NCBI GenBank assembly: GCA_022510745.1
Contig: JAFLSY010000003.1
Span: 276,677 to 340,676 of the forward strand
Source of the DNA: Lachnospiraceae bacterium
Lineage (GTDB): Bacteria; Bacillota; Clostridia; Lachnospirales; Lachnospiraceae
Direction of reading: 5' to 3'
Length of the DNA stretch: 64,000 nt
The notes under the pieces were generated by a model, which ran no database searches, was not told the DNA's origin, and was given only the letters and a program-made list of their open reading frames with translations. The translations under genes and the position numbers were made by a program. Positions 27,257 to 36,486 of this stretch are shown in pieces. Position 1 is the stretch's first letter. Every line of letters starts with the position of its first letter.

Positions 27257-28380
27257 ATGAATTATTTATTTCTTGCAATGTGTCAAGTATTATTTGAGTT
27301 AATTTTTTTGCTCCTTTTTCATTCAGATGGTCGGTATCATTAAAATCTTCATCTAAAAATGTTGTATCGTCAGCTAAATCTAAAAGGTGTATAACACCAT
27401 CAACTTCATTTAGAATATCATAAAATATTGTTTTATAATCCGGCAACAAACAGTTGAGATAATCGGGAGTTGATGGAGTTACAACCAATAATAAATTAAT
27501 CTTTTCAGTATCACAAAATCTCATAAAATCCTGAAAGATTTTTACATTTTCAAGAAAAGTGTTCTTATGTTTTATGATTTTATTGTGGTGAAATGTTCTT
27601 CGTTTTCCGGCCTCTTCTTTTTCCTTTATACTTAATTGATCCCAATCTTTAGATTTATCATCCCACTCTTTAGTAGCATAGTTTTTTCTCGCACGTCCAT
27701 TGTGAAAATAGCCTTTAAAGTACTCTCTCTGAGTATATACGTCGAGAATTGTTTGAATGTCATATATATCACTTTGATAAAGAATGCTTTTTTGGGGGGG
27801 GGAGCAAAAAGCAATTATGTATATCATCAAATAAAGGGTTATATACCTTTGATACCCTTTGAATTTCGGTTGAATTTTGAGTTTTTGATACGTCATAAAA
27901 AAATAGATAATATCCTACGCAAAGGACTATATTTTTAATATTTCTATTTTTACGCCAAACATAATAAATTCCTTTCAAGGAATAATATAAATCCTGTGAC
28001 ATTAAGGAGAAATTTACAGCATTGGATAATAGGGATGTATCTATTCCAAATAATCCATAGGAAGAACCTGATATAATGCTTATTGTGTTTGGATTTGTGG
28101 CAACGGATAGAGCATTTTTTAAGTAGTAATAATCATAATTGTCTTGAAACTCTTTGATGATATTTAAAGATATTTTCTCACAAAAGTCTTCATATATAAC
28201 AATATTGTAACCTGATAGGTCATTGTTGCAAAAATCCTCATCAGCTTTTGATATTACAATAATATCATTTGTCTTCACATCATCTAAAGAACTGAGCGGC
28301 ATAATATTTATGGTTTTCTTGACCCAAGGCATAATGGTATTCACATTAATTGCAAAACTCTCTTTTACATAAACTATCAT
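27255..28380 (-). pseudogene. SGNH/GDSL-fold hydrolase or acyltransferase-like gene, split at a C9 tract (probably phase variable)
   Basis: From ATG 28380 (AGGAG nine bases upstream) the frame runs through the coding C9 tract and stops at 27769. The next frame carries on from the same tract to 27255. With C8 the two join as ...CFLLPPQKSILYQSD..., giving about 374 residues. The N-terminal part has ISGSSYGLFGID, the GxSx(Y/F)G nucleophile block (Ser), and the C-terminal part has NDTDHLNEKGAKKLT, the DxxH catalytic block of SGNH enzymes, so both halves are needed for activity. The intact frame on both sides, with no other lesion, argues for a switch rather than decay. Such enzymes add or remove acyl groups on surface glycans. 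Confidence 0.75.
27794..27802 (-). repeat. C9 homopolymer inside the SGNH gene
   Basis: Nine consecutive G on the plus strand (C on the coding strand), directly beside six T (A on the coding strand). Runs of this length slip during replication. The count present here puts the downstream frame out of phase (OFF); C8 or C11 would restore it. Confidence 0.9.
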
Positions 28381-28474
28381 GGTAAAAACTCCTGTATAAG
28401 TTATATATACTTATTATCGGGATAAATTGCGGAATAATAAGCATAATTCGATTTTTCATCCTTTTGTACTGCGT

Positions 28475-28593
28475 TCATTCACATCTAAGTATATACTCAT
28501 CCTCTGGCAAACTATACTTAGCCCCAAGCGTTCTATGCAGGTTAATAGATCCGATATTTGTTGTCGAAATTCTCCCATAATAAATCTTTTGTA
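28475..28593 (-). pseudogene. Remnant of a GNAT-type acetyltransferase C-terminus
   Basis: The minus strand has a short open stretch reading KIYYGRISTTNIGSINLH then RTLGAKYSLPEDEYIL before a stop at 28475-28477. N-x-x-S-x-N-L-H-x-x-L-G is the pattern of the last helix and strand of GNAT acetyltransferases. No start or acetyl-CoA site is in frame; the bases upstream to about 28700 are in other frames. The remainder of 28594-28990 shows no gene or clear repeat. Confidence 0.4.
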
Positions 28594-28990
28594 AATTCTT
28601 TATCTGACCTTACATCAGCATTGATCATGTGGATCATTGCTTCATTCAAAGATGACATGCTGATTTCCCCAAGAATCATTCTGTTGTGAAATGTAATAAT
28701 ACCTTACCCTGATACCGTCAAACAATCCAACATGATCCAAATCTCCTTCCTATTGAGTTATCATTTCATCCTGCTTTGCAGACAGCCCTCCTCATCCTTC
28801 AGATACAGCTTGCTGTTTTATCCCTTTAAAATTATTTTTAATCAAAGCGGTATGTTACCATGATGTTCCTTACTTATCTTATTATCCGGATATATGCTTT
28901 ACCCAGCGGATATTCCGTTAGGAGGAAGCCATCTGCAAATTTGTAAACTAGTGTCACTTTACAAAAACCTTCACAAAAATTGACCAGCCC

Positions 28991-30802
28991 TTACATCTCC
29001 TCCCCTATCTCTCCCAAAGCCTTGAGCAGAAATTCGTTTTCCTCCCTGCCCTTTATGGCGATACGGATATACTGTCTGCCTTCAAATCCTAGCTTGGTAG
29101 ATAAGTCCTTTATCAGTATATTGTACTGGTCAATTAGTAGGTTCGCCAACTTCCTGGACGGCATCCCCTCCACCCTGCACATCACATAGTTTGCCTGGGA
29201 AGGATATACCTTCAGAAAACCTAGCTCCTCCAGTCGCTTTATTAGATATTCCCGCTCTCTGGACATGCGGTCACAGCCTTTGACATAGTCTTTGGCATAT
29301 AGAGGGAATATCTCCAAAAAGTACTCAGCCAATGAGTTGATGTTCCATATGGCAAGATTGGCACTTATCTTATCCAGAAGCCCCTTGTTCCCTGTTGCCA
29401 AAATGCCAAGCCTCAGCCCCGGAATCCCGTAAGACTTGCTGATACTCTTAATCACCACCAGGTTCTTATACTGGTCCAGTATCCTCTGGTTCAGCAGCGT
29501 GTAACGCACTTCCGCATTCGCAAAGTCCACAAAGGACTCGTCCACCACGCACAACTTCTCCCTCCTCTGGCACTCCGTGATGATGTCCAACATATCCTCC
29601 CTAGAAAGGAATCCCCCACTCGGGTTATCAGGGTTCACCAGGATGAGCATGTCGACCTTGTCCAGAGTATCCAAAATAACCTGTTTTTCCAGTGACAGAT
29701 CCTCCCTCTCACTGATAATATGCACCTTCGCATTATTCTCAAAGCAGCGCAGATACTCGTTAAAAGCAGGCAGCGGCACACCTATGGTTCCATCATACAC
29801 ACGCCCCAGCACATTAATCAGTTCCGCTGCACCGTTCCCCACTAAGAGAGTACTCTCGTCGATGTCGAATATCCTCGCCGCGTTGATCCTCTGCACCCTC
29901 TGTCCCGACGGATACTGGGTCAGAAGAGTTCCAAACATATATTGTAGTTGTGCCTGTAAACGCCCTGTGGGGAAGTAGGGGTTCACCAGATAGCAAAAGT
30001 CATATACCTTGGGGAAACGCCAGTACCCTCCAAACTGCAGCTCATAGCTGTTGAGTTTCCTTTCCTCGCTTTGGAACATGGTGCCCGCTATCTCATAGTC
30101 CTGCGCATTGTCTATCTCGTACCATTTGCTTTCTCCTATATCAAAAGCAACCAGATCTGATTTATTGATATGGGCGATAATTCTCAAAACAGACTCATAA
30201 TATTGGTTGGAGCCATATACATGTATATAAGTCTCCAAAAAGGGAATATATTTGTCCGTGGCAAACTTCTTGCTGAATTTGTAGATGTTTACCGTCTTGT
30301 AATACTGTTCCGCATTGGCATAGTCAAAATCCTTTTTCTCCACAAACTCCACAATGTTTCCGCTCTCGTCCAGCGTACACACGGTTCCATCCATCCAGTA
30401 TTCATATTTGGACACCACCGCCAAGTTCGGCCGCTCATCCTGTACCAGACGCTGTATAATGGAGGGCTCATAGATTAAATCGGACTCCAACAGTACCGTG
30501 TCCTCCCTGCGCAGATAGTCTCTGGCCAGATACAGAGAGTAGATATTGTTACTTGTGTCGTATATGGTATTGTGTACAAATTCAAAATCAATACCATCCA
30601 CATGGTGGAGGGCATACTCCACCAGCTCTGCGCCATGATACCCAACCACCAATATCACCTTATGTATCCCGGCGGCTTTCAAAGCGTCACAGGCATGCTC
30701 CAACAATGTTTCCCCCGCAATTCTGATCATACACTTCGTCTGATCCTGTGTATATTTCTGTAGTCTCTTCCCCATACCCGCTGCCAAAATCATTGCCTGC
30801 AT
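28991..30802 (-). CDS. Bifunctional nucleotidyltransferase - PLP aminotransferase-fold protein
   Basis: A fusion of 603 residues. The N-terminal half (about 1-240) is a sugar-phosphate/choline-phosphate type nucleotidyltransferase: MILAAGMGKRLQKYTQDQTK has the GxGxRL...K nucleotide site, and LLESDLIYE the Asp for metal. The C-terminal half (about 245-603) is a fold-type I aminotransferase or decarboxylase of the HisC/CobD group, with NPDNPSGGF, VVDESFVDF and the PLP Lys near residue 456 in SISKSYGIPGLRLG. Similar fusions are known for CTP-dependent activation of amino-alcohol or aminophosphonate groups, so a nucleotide-activated amino compound is a reasonable product. Its start is three bases after the enoate reductase stop, behind GGAGG. 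LicD at the other end of the island could use its product. Confidence 0.82.
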   Translation of the reverse strand: MQAMILAAGMGKRLQKYTQDQTKCMIRIAGETLLEHACDALKAAGIHKVILVVGYHGAELVEYALHHVDGIDFEFVHNTIYDTSNNIYSLYLARDYLRREDTVLLESDLIYEPSIIQRLVQDERPNLAVVSKYEYWMDGTVCTLDESGNIVEFVEKKDFDYANAEQYYKTVNIYKFSKKFATDKYIPFLETYIHVYGSNQYYESVLRIIAHINKSDLVAFDIGESKWYEIDNAQDYEIAGTMFQSEERKLNSYELQFGGYWRFPKVYDFCYLVNPYFPTGRLQAQLQYMFGTLLTQYPSGQRVQRINAARIFDIDESTLLVGNGAAELINVLGRVYDGTIGVPLPAFNEYLRCFENNAKVHIISEREDLSLEKQVILDTLDKVDMLILVNPDNPSGGFLSREDMLDIITECQRREKLCVVDESFVDFANAEVRYTLLNQRILDQYKNLVVIKSISKSYGIPGLRLGILATGNKGLLDKISANLAIWNINSLAEYFLEIFPLYAKDYVKGCDRMSREREYLIKRLEELGFLKVYPSQANYVMCRVEGMPSRKLANLLIDQYNILIKDLSTKLGFEGRQYIRIAIKGREENEFLLKALGEIGEEM

Positions 30803-30805
30803 ATC

Positions 30806-32830
30806 TTATCCCTCCATAGAAATTGACTTTTTAGTAATTTCCTTTATCATTTCATAGGCATCTGCTATGGCATCCATTATATTACCGGGAGATTTGCAAT
30901 CGCCTATCCTATAGACACTCTTATTTATTCCTATTAACCCTTCTCCATCTGAATGCCTTTCCAAACCTAAAATAACGTTATCACATTTTATTTGCACTTT
31001 ATCTTCCCCATTTATGGTTATATACGCTATTCCCCTCTCCACCTTTTCCAGCATTGCTGAAGTTAAAACAGTTATTTTTCCTTTGCCCATCATATCCCTA
31101 AGCATCACTTCATTGGGTGACTGCACCTTACCTAAAAAGGCCAACTGTGGTTCTTTTTCACATAATGTGACACGCTTCCCCACCTGAGCAAGATGACACG
31201 CAAGCTCCGCTTCCACCATACCACTTCCCAGAATAAAAACATTATTATCCAATGAACTCTCAGAACTCAGATATTCTAATATATCCACATACTCAACATC
31301 ACTTATAATGTCCTTTTTGCTGCGTTTTGCCCCTGTGGCACAGACCACAACATCTTCTTCCAGCATGGATATGTCTTCCACATATGTATTGGTATGAACT
31401 GTAATGTGGCATTTGTCTATGGTATGCTTAAACCAATTCAGTATTTTTTCGCTTGCCCCATATTCCTTTATCTTCTTATCATATACGTAAATCCCGCCCA
31501 AATAATCCTTTTTCTCATATATTGTCACAGAAAATCCTTTTTGAAAGAGCAAAATCGCCGCCTGCATTCCCGCTACCCCCCCGCCGATAACAGCAGCGCT
31601 TTGTCCCTTCCCTGTCTTTTCTCTGAACATATTTTCATAAAAAACTTCATTTAACACTTCCGGATTGACTGCGCAGGAAGCCTTCTGTCCGGTTAAAATT
31701 TTTTCCAAACATCCCTTATGGCACGCAATACATGGCTTTATGTCACTTAACTTTTTTTCTTTGACCTTATTCACATAGTCCGGATCCGCCAGCAGCGCTC
31801 TGCCTAGCCCAATTCCGTCCACAGCTCCGTCCACAAGTGCATTACCAATGGTTTCTATATCATCCATCCTGCCCGCACAGATCACTGGTATATGGATATG
31901 CTTCCCTAGACACAGGCTCTCCTGCAGGTTGCATCCATAAGGCATATACACCGGCGGATGAGCCCAGTACCATGAACAAGTTGTACCATTATCAGTACTT
32001 AACATATCGCACCCGGCTGCCTCCAGCAGCTTCGCCCCTGCTATAGCCTCTTCAATATTCCTCCCAAACTCTTTGAATTCTTCACCTGGCAATGCCGGAG
32101 AATGCATAGTTTTCATTTTGCTGGTGACACCATACCGCATGGAAATGATAATGTCTTTTCCACACTTTTCCCGTATAGCCTTTATTACTTCACAGGGAAA
32201 GCGAAACCTGTTTTCCAGTGCCTCTCCCCCATATTCATCTGTCCTTTTATTACAATATTTTAATGTAAACTGATCCATGAGAAATTCCTCATGGACTGCG
32301 TGTACCTCCACCCCATCGAACCCCATGTCTTTCGCAATTTGCGCCATTTCAGCAAACGCATGAATATATTCAGATATTTCCTCCTTAAGCATACCTTTAT
32401 GTTTTATTGTTTCATCCCATATATTAGGCACACCATCTGAGGGAGCCTTAAACGCTTCCTCAAAACTCAGACCCCGTTTCCTGATATCTTCTTCAGATGC
32501 ATGAATAATCCGGCCCCCACCGGCGGATAACTGCATAATTATTTTGCAATGATATTGATGAACTTCCTCTGTAAGCTTCTTCAACGGTTCAAAAATATGT
32601 TTTTTATCATAAAGGGCTCCTTCTAATCCCAATGGGCACACAGTAATGGCCCTTGTGATGATCATTCCCACGCCGCCCTTTGCACGCTTGACATAATAAT
32701 CCGCAATATCCCTCATACAGGAGCCGTCAAGGCTATACAATGGAGCAACTGCCATAGGACACATAATAAATCTGTTTTTAATTGTATGTGTGCCCACTTT
32801 CAGTGGGGTGAAGAAAATATCATTATCCAT
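30806..32830 (-). CDS. Flavin-dependent 2-enoate / 2,4-dienoyl-CoA reductase family oxidoreductase
   Basis: About 674 residues from ATG 32830 (MDNDIFFTPLKVGTHTIKNR), which aligns with the usual family start; the frame opens earlier at 32884 over the end of the previous gene. Domain order: FMN-binding TIM barrel of the old yellow enzyme type (HEEFLMDQFTLKYCNKRTDEYGG), a 4Fe-4S site (CIACHKGCLEKI...CAVNP, near residue 350), then FAD/NAD Rossmann domains (AAVIGGGVAGMQAAILL; NVFILGSGMVEAELA). Such enzymes reduce the C=C bond of enoates or enoyl-CoAs in anaerobes. Placed after a carboxylase, CitE-like lyase and MaoC hydratase, it probably saturates an acyl precursor for glycan decoration. The physiological substrate is not evident. 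Confidence 0.85.
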   Translation of the reverse strand: MDNDIFFTPLKVGTHTIKNRFIMCPMAVAPLYSLDGSCMRDIADYYVKRAKGGVGMIITRAITVCPLGLEGALYDKKHIFEPLKKLTEEVHQYHCKIIMQLSAGGGRIIHASEEDIRKRGLSFEEAFKAPSDGVPNIWDETIKHKGMLKEEISEYIHAFAEMAQIAKDMGFDGVEVHAVHEEFLMDQFTLKYCNKRTDEYGGEALENRFRFPCEVIKAIREKCGKDIIISMRYGVTSKMKTMHSPALPGEEFKEFGRNIEEAIAGAKLLEAAGCDMLSTDNGTTCSWYWAHPPVYMPYGCNLQESLCLGKHIHIPVICAGRMDDIETIGNALVDGAVDGIGLGRALLADPDYVNKVKEKKLSDIKPCIACHKGCLEKILTGQKASCAVNPEVLNEVFYENMFREKTGKGQSAAVIGGGVAGMQAAILLFQKGFSVTIYEKKDYLGGIYVYDKKIKEYGASEKILNWFKHTIDKCHITVHTNTYVEDISMLEEDVVVCATGAKRSKKDIISDVEYVDILEYLSSESSLDNNVFILGSGMVEAELACHLAQVGKRVTLCEKEPQLAFLGKVQSPNEVMLRDMMGKGKITVLTSAMLEKVERGIAYITINGEDKVQIKCDNVILGLERHSDGEGLIGINKSVYRIGDCKSPGNIMDAIADAYEMIKEITKKSISMEG

Positions 32831-32864
32831 ATCTGTGCCTATACTCCCTTTCCGCTTTGACGAA

Positions 32865-34370
32865 CTAAAGCGGTATATTCCCATGGCATTTTTTACTCTG
32901 GTTTCCCCAATTCCCTGCGAAAACCTCCAATATTTTCAATATACTGTCCCGCGTCTCCCCCGGTTCTATCACTTCATCAATATAACCAAGCCGCATTGCC
33001 TCTTTAGGATTGAGAAACAGGTTTTCATATTCCTCTATCTTCTGCTCCTTTTTTTGCGGGGATATGTCCCTATATAACACATCTGCCGCCGCCCGGGCAC
33101 TCATCACAGCCATTTCGGCACTAGGCCATGCGTAAACCATATCTGCCCCAAGCTCTTTGCTGCACATTGCCAAATATGCCCCACCGTATGCTTTTCTTAA
33201 AATTATGGTGATTTTAAGTACCTTGGATTCCGCATACGCATAGATAAGCTTTGAGCCATGGCGAATCAGCCCACCCCGCTCCTGTTCCTTGCCCGGATAG
33301 AAGCCTGATACATCTACAAGCGTCAGCAGAGGAATATTATAGCTGTCGCACATCCGCACAAAACGGGCTGCCTTATCCGATGCATTAATATCAATGCATC
33401 CGGCCTTGTCCAGAGACTGGTTAGCCACAATACCGATGAGATGCCCTCCAATCCGCGCATAGGCAGTGATAATATTTGGTGCATAATATTGTTTCAATTC
33501 CATAAACGACCCATCATCAATAATGCAATCCACCACCTTATGGATATCGTAGGAATGCCGGTTGGATTGTGGAAGTACCGTCCCAATAGCGGCTACCTTG
33601 GAAGCATCATAGTTATATTTTTCAGAAATGGAAGGGTATCCATCACAATTTCCCGGTAATAACTCTACCAGTCGGCGTATGTAATCAAGACACTCCCTAT
33701 CATCCTGAGCGACAAAGTCTACCTGTCCGCTCTCCTCGGCATGAACTCTTATCCCTCCCAGTTCTTCCAACGACGCCTCCTGTCCTATGGCCTCCTTCAC
33801 CACCCTGGGTCCGGCGATAAACAGGTTGGCCGACCTAACCATGACCATATAATCCATAAGTGCCGGAGAATACGCACCCCCACCGGCACAGTTCCCCATG
33901 ATTGCGGCAATTTGCGGAATAACGCCGGATGCCTGCACATTATAGTAAAAAATACGTCCCAATCCTGACAGTGCGCTAATCCCCTCCTGAACTCTCGCCC
34001 CACCGGAATCAAATAGTCCAACAACAGGTACTTTCATAGCTAATGCTTTTTCATAAAGTTTTGCTACCTTTTGTCCATTCACCTCACTGATGGAGCCGCC
34101 CATCACTGTAAAATCCTGGGCAAACACACAAATGGGACGTCCCCCGATCTTTCCAATTCCGGTAATCACACCATCACCGGCATATTCCCGGCGTTCCATT
34201 TCGAAATTTATACATCGATGCTGCACATACATATTTATTTCAACAAAACTTCCCCCATCTAAAAGGTATTCTATCCTTTCCCATGCAGAAAGCTTTCCCT
34301 TGGCATGCTGTGCGGCCTTTCTGTTTTCTCCGTGGACATCATCCCTTTGTACCTGTAATTTGTGCCCCAT
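32865..34370 (-). CDS. Acyl-CoA carboxylase carboxyltransferase (propionyl/methylmalonyl-CoA type)
   Basis: ATG 34370 (MGHKLQVQRDDVHGEN) is preferred, with GAGGTGG eight bases upstream, over start codons that overlap the CitE-like gene. The 501-residue protein has both halves of the carboxyltransferase fold: KLSAWERIEYLLDGGSFVE, FDSGGARVQEGI and NCAGGGAYSPALMDY for the acyl-CoA oxyanion hole in the N-half, and GYIDEVIEP at the end of the C-half. It would move CO2 between biotin and propionyl- or methylmalonyl-type CoA esters. No biotin carboxylase or biotin carrier gene is in the window, so partners come from elsewhere or it acts as a decarboxylase. Confidence 0.88.
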   Translation of the reverse strand: MGHKLQVQRDDVHGENRKAAQHAKGKLSAWERIEYLLDGGSFVEINMYVQHRCINFEMERREYAGDGVITGIGKIGGRPICVFAQDFTVMGGSISEVNGQKVAKLYEKALAMKVPVVGLFDSGGARVQEGISALSGLGRIFYYNVQASGVIPQIAAIMGNCAGGGAYSPALMDYMVMVRSANLFIAGPRVVKEAIGQEASLEELGGIRVHAEESGQVDFVAQDDRECLDYIRRLVELLPGNCDGYPSISEKYNYDASKVAAIGTVLPQSNRHSYDIHKVVDCIIDDGSFMELKQYYAPNIITAYARIGGHLIGIVANQSLDKAGCIDINASDKAARFVRMCDSYNIPLLTLVDVSGFYPGKEQERGGLIRHGSKLIYAYAESKVLKITIILRKAYGGAYLAMCSKELGADMVYAWPSAEMAVMSARAAADVLYRDISPQKKEQKIEEYENLFLNPKEAMRLGYIDEVIEPGETRDSILKILEVFAGNWGNQSKKCHGNIPL

Positions 34371-34383
34371 ACCTAAATCCACC

Positions 34384-35280
34384 TCATCCCTCATCATGTT
34401 CCACATGAGTGGTTCTGATCAATTCCCATTTTTTCAGGATTTTCTCTGCCCGCTTCCGCATTGGCGGACCTATCATCTTACCATCTAACATAGACACGCC
34501 CGTTCCATCTTTTGCAGCGTTTTCCCATGCCTCTATAATTTTGCGGGACCTTTTCACTTCCTCCTCAGAGGGTGTAAAACATATATTGGCCAACTCAATC
34601 TGGCGGGGGGATAAAAGTTGTACCCCGTCAAACCCCAGTCGGCTCATCCGCATTTCTTCCTTCAAAAATCCTTTTTCGTCATGTACAGCCATATATGGGG
34701 TGTCGATTGCCAAAATTCCTGCCGCCTTTGCCGCTATCACCATCGCTGCACGGGGAAATTGCAGCACCTCCGAGTCCTCATCCTTTGTCCCTAGCAGGTC
34801 ATTAACAAAATCCTCCGCGCCAAAACACATTGCGATCACCCGCCCGCTGCCATTTGCAATTTGATTTACATTTATTACTGCAGCAGTGGTTTCAATTAAG
34901 GGCATGACCTTAAAATACCCTACAGGAAGATTTCTTTTTTCTTCCATCATGGCCAGTTCCCTATCAAAAATTGTCAAATCCTCCACCTGATTAACTTTAG
35001 GCAGCAAGAACCCCGTCACATTCGGATAAGCCACTGCCTCCATATCTTCTTTGAGCATGTTTTGCTCCAAAGGATTGATCCTGACAAATATCCTCCCCCT
35101 CAGCCTGCCGCTGTTGATATAGCTTTTCAATATGGTCCTTGCCCTTTCCTTAAACGGCAGGGGAACCGAATCCTCCAAATCATATATGTAGGCATCCGGC
35201 TTTACTGTCAGGGATTTCTCAATAAATTTCTCCTGATAAGCCGGAACATATAACAGATTCCTGAACAAAAAATCTTGCAT
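34384..35280 (-). CDS. CitE / HpcH-HpaI family acyl-CoA lyase
   Basis: 298 residues, full length for CitE-like lyases: RNLLYVPAYQEKFIEKSL at the start, AYIYDLEDSVP with the conserved acidic metal ligands, GRIFVRINPLEQ, and CFGAEDFVNDLLGT with the second acidic cluster. Family members cleave or form malyl-, citramalyl- or beta-methylmalyl-CoA. It begins in the stop codon of the MaoC gene (TAATG overlap), a pairing also seen for itaconyl/mesaconyl-CoA hydratase with citramalyl-CoA lyase. In this island the pair may synthesise a branched hydroxy-dicarboxylic acyl-CoA; direction and substrate are inference. Confidence 0.85.
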   Translation of the reverse strand: MQDFLFRNLLYVPAYQEKFIEKSLTVKPDAYIYDLEDSVPLPFKERARTILKSYINSGRLRGRIFVRINPLEQNMLKEDMEAVAYPNVTGFLLPKVNQVEDLTIFDRELAMMEEKRNLPVGYFKVMPLIETTAAVINVNQIANGSGRVIAMCFGAEDFVNDLLGTKDEDSEVLQFPRAAMVIAAKAAGILAIDTPYMAVHDEKGFLKEEMRMSRLGFDGVQLLSPRQIELANICFTPSEEEVKRSRKIIEAWENAAKDGTGVSMLDGKMIGPPMRKRAEKILKKWELIRTTHVEHDEG

Positions 35281-35741
35281 TAGATTCCCCCCTTTTTTAC
35301 CAGGGCATGGCGTCGGAAGCTGATGACAGGAACATGGTCCTGATTATATCCCACTGTCTCCACATAGACTACTCCCCTATCCGGTTTGCTTTTCGACTCC
35401 TTCTTATCCAAGATTTTTGTCTTTGCATAGAGTGTGTCCCCAATGAAAACCGGGGCAAGATGCTTAACAGATTCGTAATCTAAATTGGCGATGGCTTTTC
35501 CTGAAATATCAGGTACAGACATACCCACCACAATGCTGAACACCAATGTCCCCACCACAAGGATCTTTCCATGCTGCTCCTTTTTTGCATAGTCCGCATT
35601 GGTGTGAACCGGGTGATGATTCATTGTCAAAAGACAAAAAAGGTTGTTGTCACTCTCAAAAATTGTTTTGGAAAGAGAATGTTCTATCTCCTCCCCCACA
35701 ACAAAATCATCAAAGTAATTCCCCATATTGGATACTTGCAT
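35280..35741 (-). CDS. MaoC-like (R)-hydratase
   Basis: 153 residues with the hot-dog fold of MaoC dehydratases: GNYFDDFVVGEEIEHSLSKT, then NLFCLLTMNHHPVHTNADYAKK, in which the N-HxxHxN-xD/Y cluster corresponds to the hydratase active site, and VKHLAPVFIGDTLYAKTKIL. AGGAGGGAGG lies before ATG 35741. Coupled by overlap to the CitE-like lyase, as in mesaconyl- or itaconyl-CoA hydratase pairs. Likely hydrates an enoyl-CoA (mesaconyl-CoA or alike). Confidence 0.85.
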   Translation of the reverse strand: MQVSNMGNYFDDFVVGEEIEHSLSKTIFESDNNLFCLLTMNHHPVHTNADYAKKEQHGKILVVGTLVFSIVVGMSVPDISGKAIANLDYESVKHLAPVFIGDTLYAKTKILDKKESKSKPDRGVVYVETVGYNQDHVPVISFRRHALVKKGGI

Positions 35742-35762
35742 ACTTTCCTCCCTCCTGTCTTT

Positions 35763-36452
35763 CTATTTGTTCTTCTTTGGGAGAAGCTTGTCCTCAATCT
35801 CCGCTTCACCAAATTGAGTGTATTCCATAGTACTGCTGACAACCCGGCACCTGGAAAAATCCGGCATACTTTTTTTGACGATAGTTGCACCCCCAATCAG
35901 GCATTTACTGCCCACATGAACGTTGTTGAATATGGTGGCATTAATCCCGACAAAACATTGATCATCAATAGTGGAATTGCCGCCAACCATACTCTTGGCT
36001 CCTAAGAAATTATGGTTTCCGACTTTGGCATAATGCCCCACATAAGCATAATTTCTAAGCACACAGTTAGAGCCAATACGCGTCTGAAAATCCAAATAGG
36101 TAAAATCGCATATCCAGTTCCCGTCCCCGATATCGTCTGTGAGAATAGTGGCCTTAGGAGACACAAGGTTTGGGAAGAAAAATCCCTTTTCCTTCAGTTC
36201 TGTGTACACCCTCCGCTTCTCTCTGTTTAAATGATGGAATTCCGAAATGGCAACGTACAACCCTACTTTATTTTTATCAATATGTTGTTCCAGTTCCTCC
36301 AAAGCGTAAACAGGAAGCCCGTCCTGCTGTGTACTGGAAATATACTCCCGATTGACGGCATATCCCACTATCTCAAATAATTGGTAGCGCTCTATGAAAA
36401 AACGGATATCCTGCGCTGTCTCGCCCATCCCAACGATCACTATCTTCTCCAC
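35763..36452 (-). CDS. NeuD/PglD-family sugar acyltransferase
   Basis: The start is GTG 36452, with AGGGGGAC eight bases before it. The 229-residue protein has an N-terminal PglD-type nucleotide-sugar-binding Rossmann domain (KIVIVGMGETAQDIRFFIE) and a C-terminal left-handed beta helix made of hexapeptide repeats (GSNCVLRNYAYVGHYAKVGNH region onward, to about residue 205). PglD acetylates the 4-amino group of UDP-bacillosamine precursors; NeuD acts on sialic acid pathways. The usual catalytic His before the helix is near GHYAKVGNHN. Together with the DegT aminotransferase it points to an N-acylated amino-deoxy sugar. Confidence 0.85.
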   Translation of the reverse strand: MEKIVIVGMGETAQDIRFFIERYQLFEIVGYAVNREYISSTQQDGLPVYALEELEQHIDKNKVGLYVAISEFHHLNREKRRVYTELKEKGFFFPNLVSPKATILTDDIGDGNWICDFTYLDFQTRIGSNCVLRNYAYVGHYAKVGNHNFLGAKSMVGGNSTIDDQCFVGINATIFNNVHVGSKCLIGGATIVKKSMPDFSRCRVVSSTMEYTQFGEAEIEDKLLPKKNK

Positions 36453-36486
36453 GGTTCTATAGTCCCCCTGTTTTCTTCTTCTCTTT

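Noticed and set aside
28381..28470. Sigma-28 promoter before the SGNH gene, based on CCCGATAA in the minus strand
   Set aside because: No TAAA-type -35 stands at the proper distance, so the match to the -10 alone is too weak.
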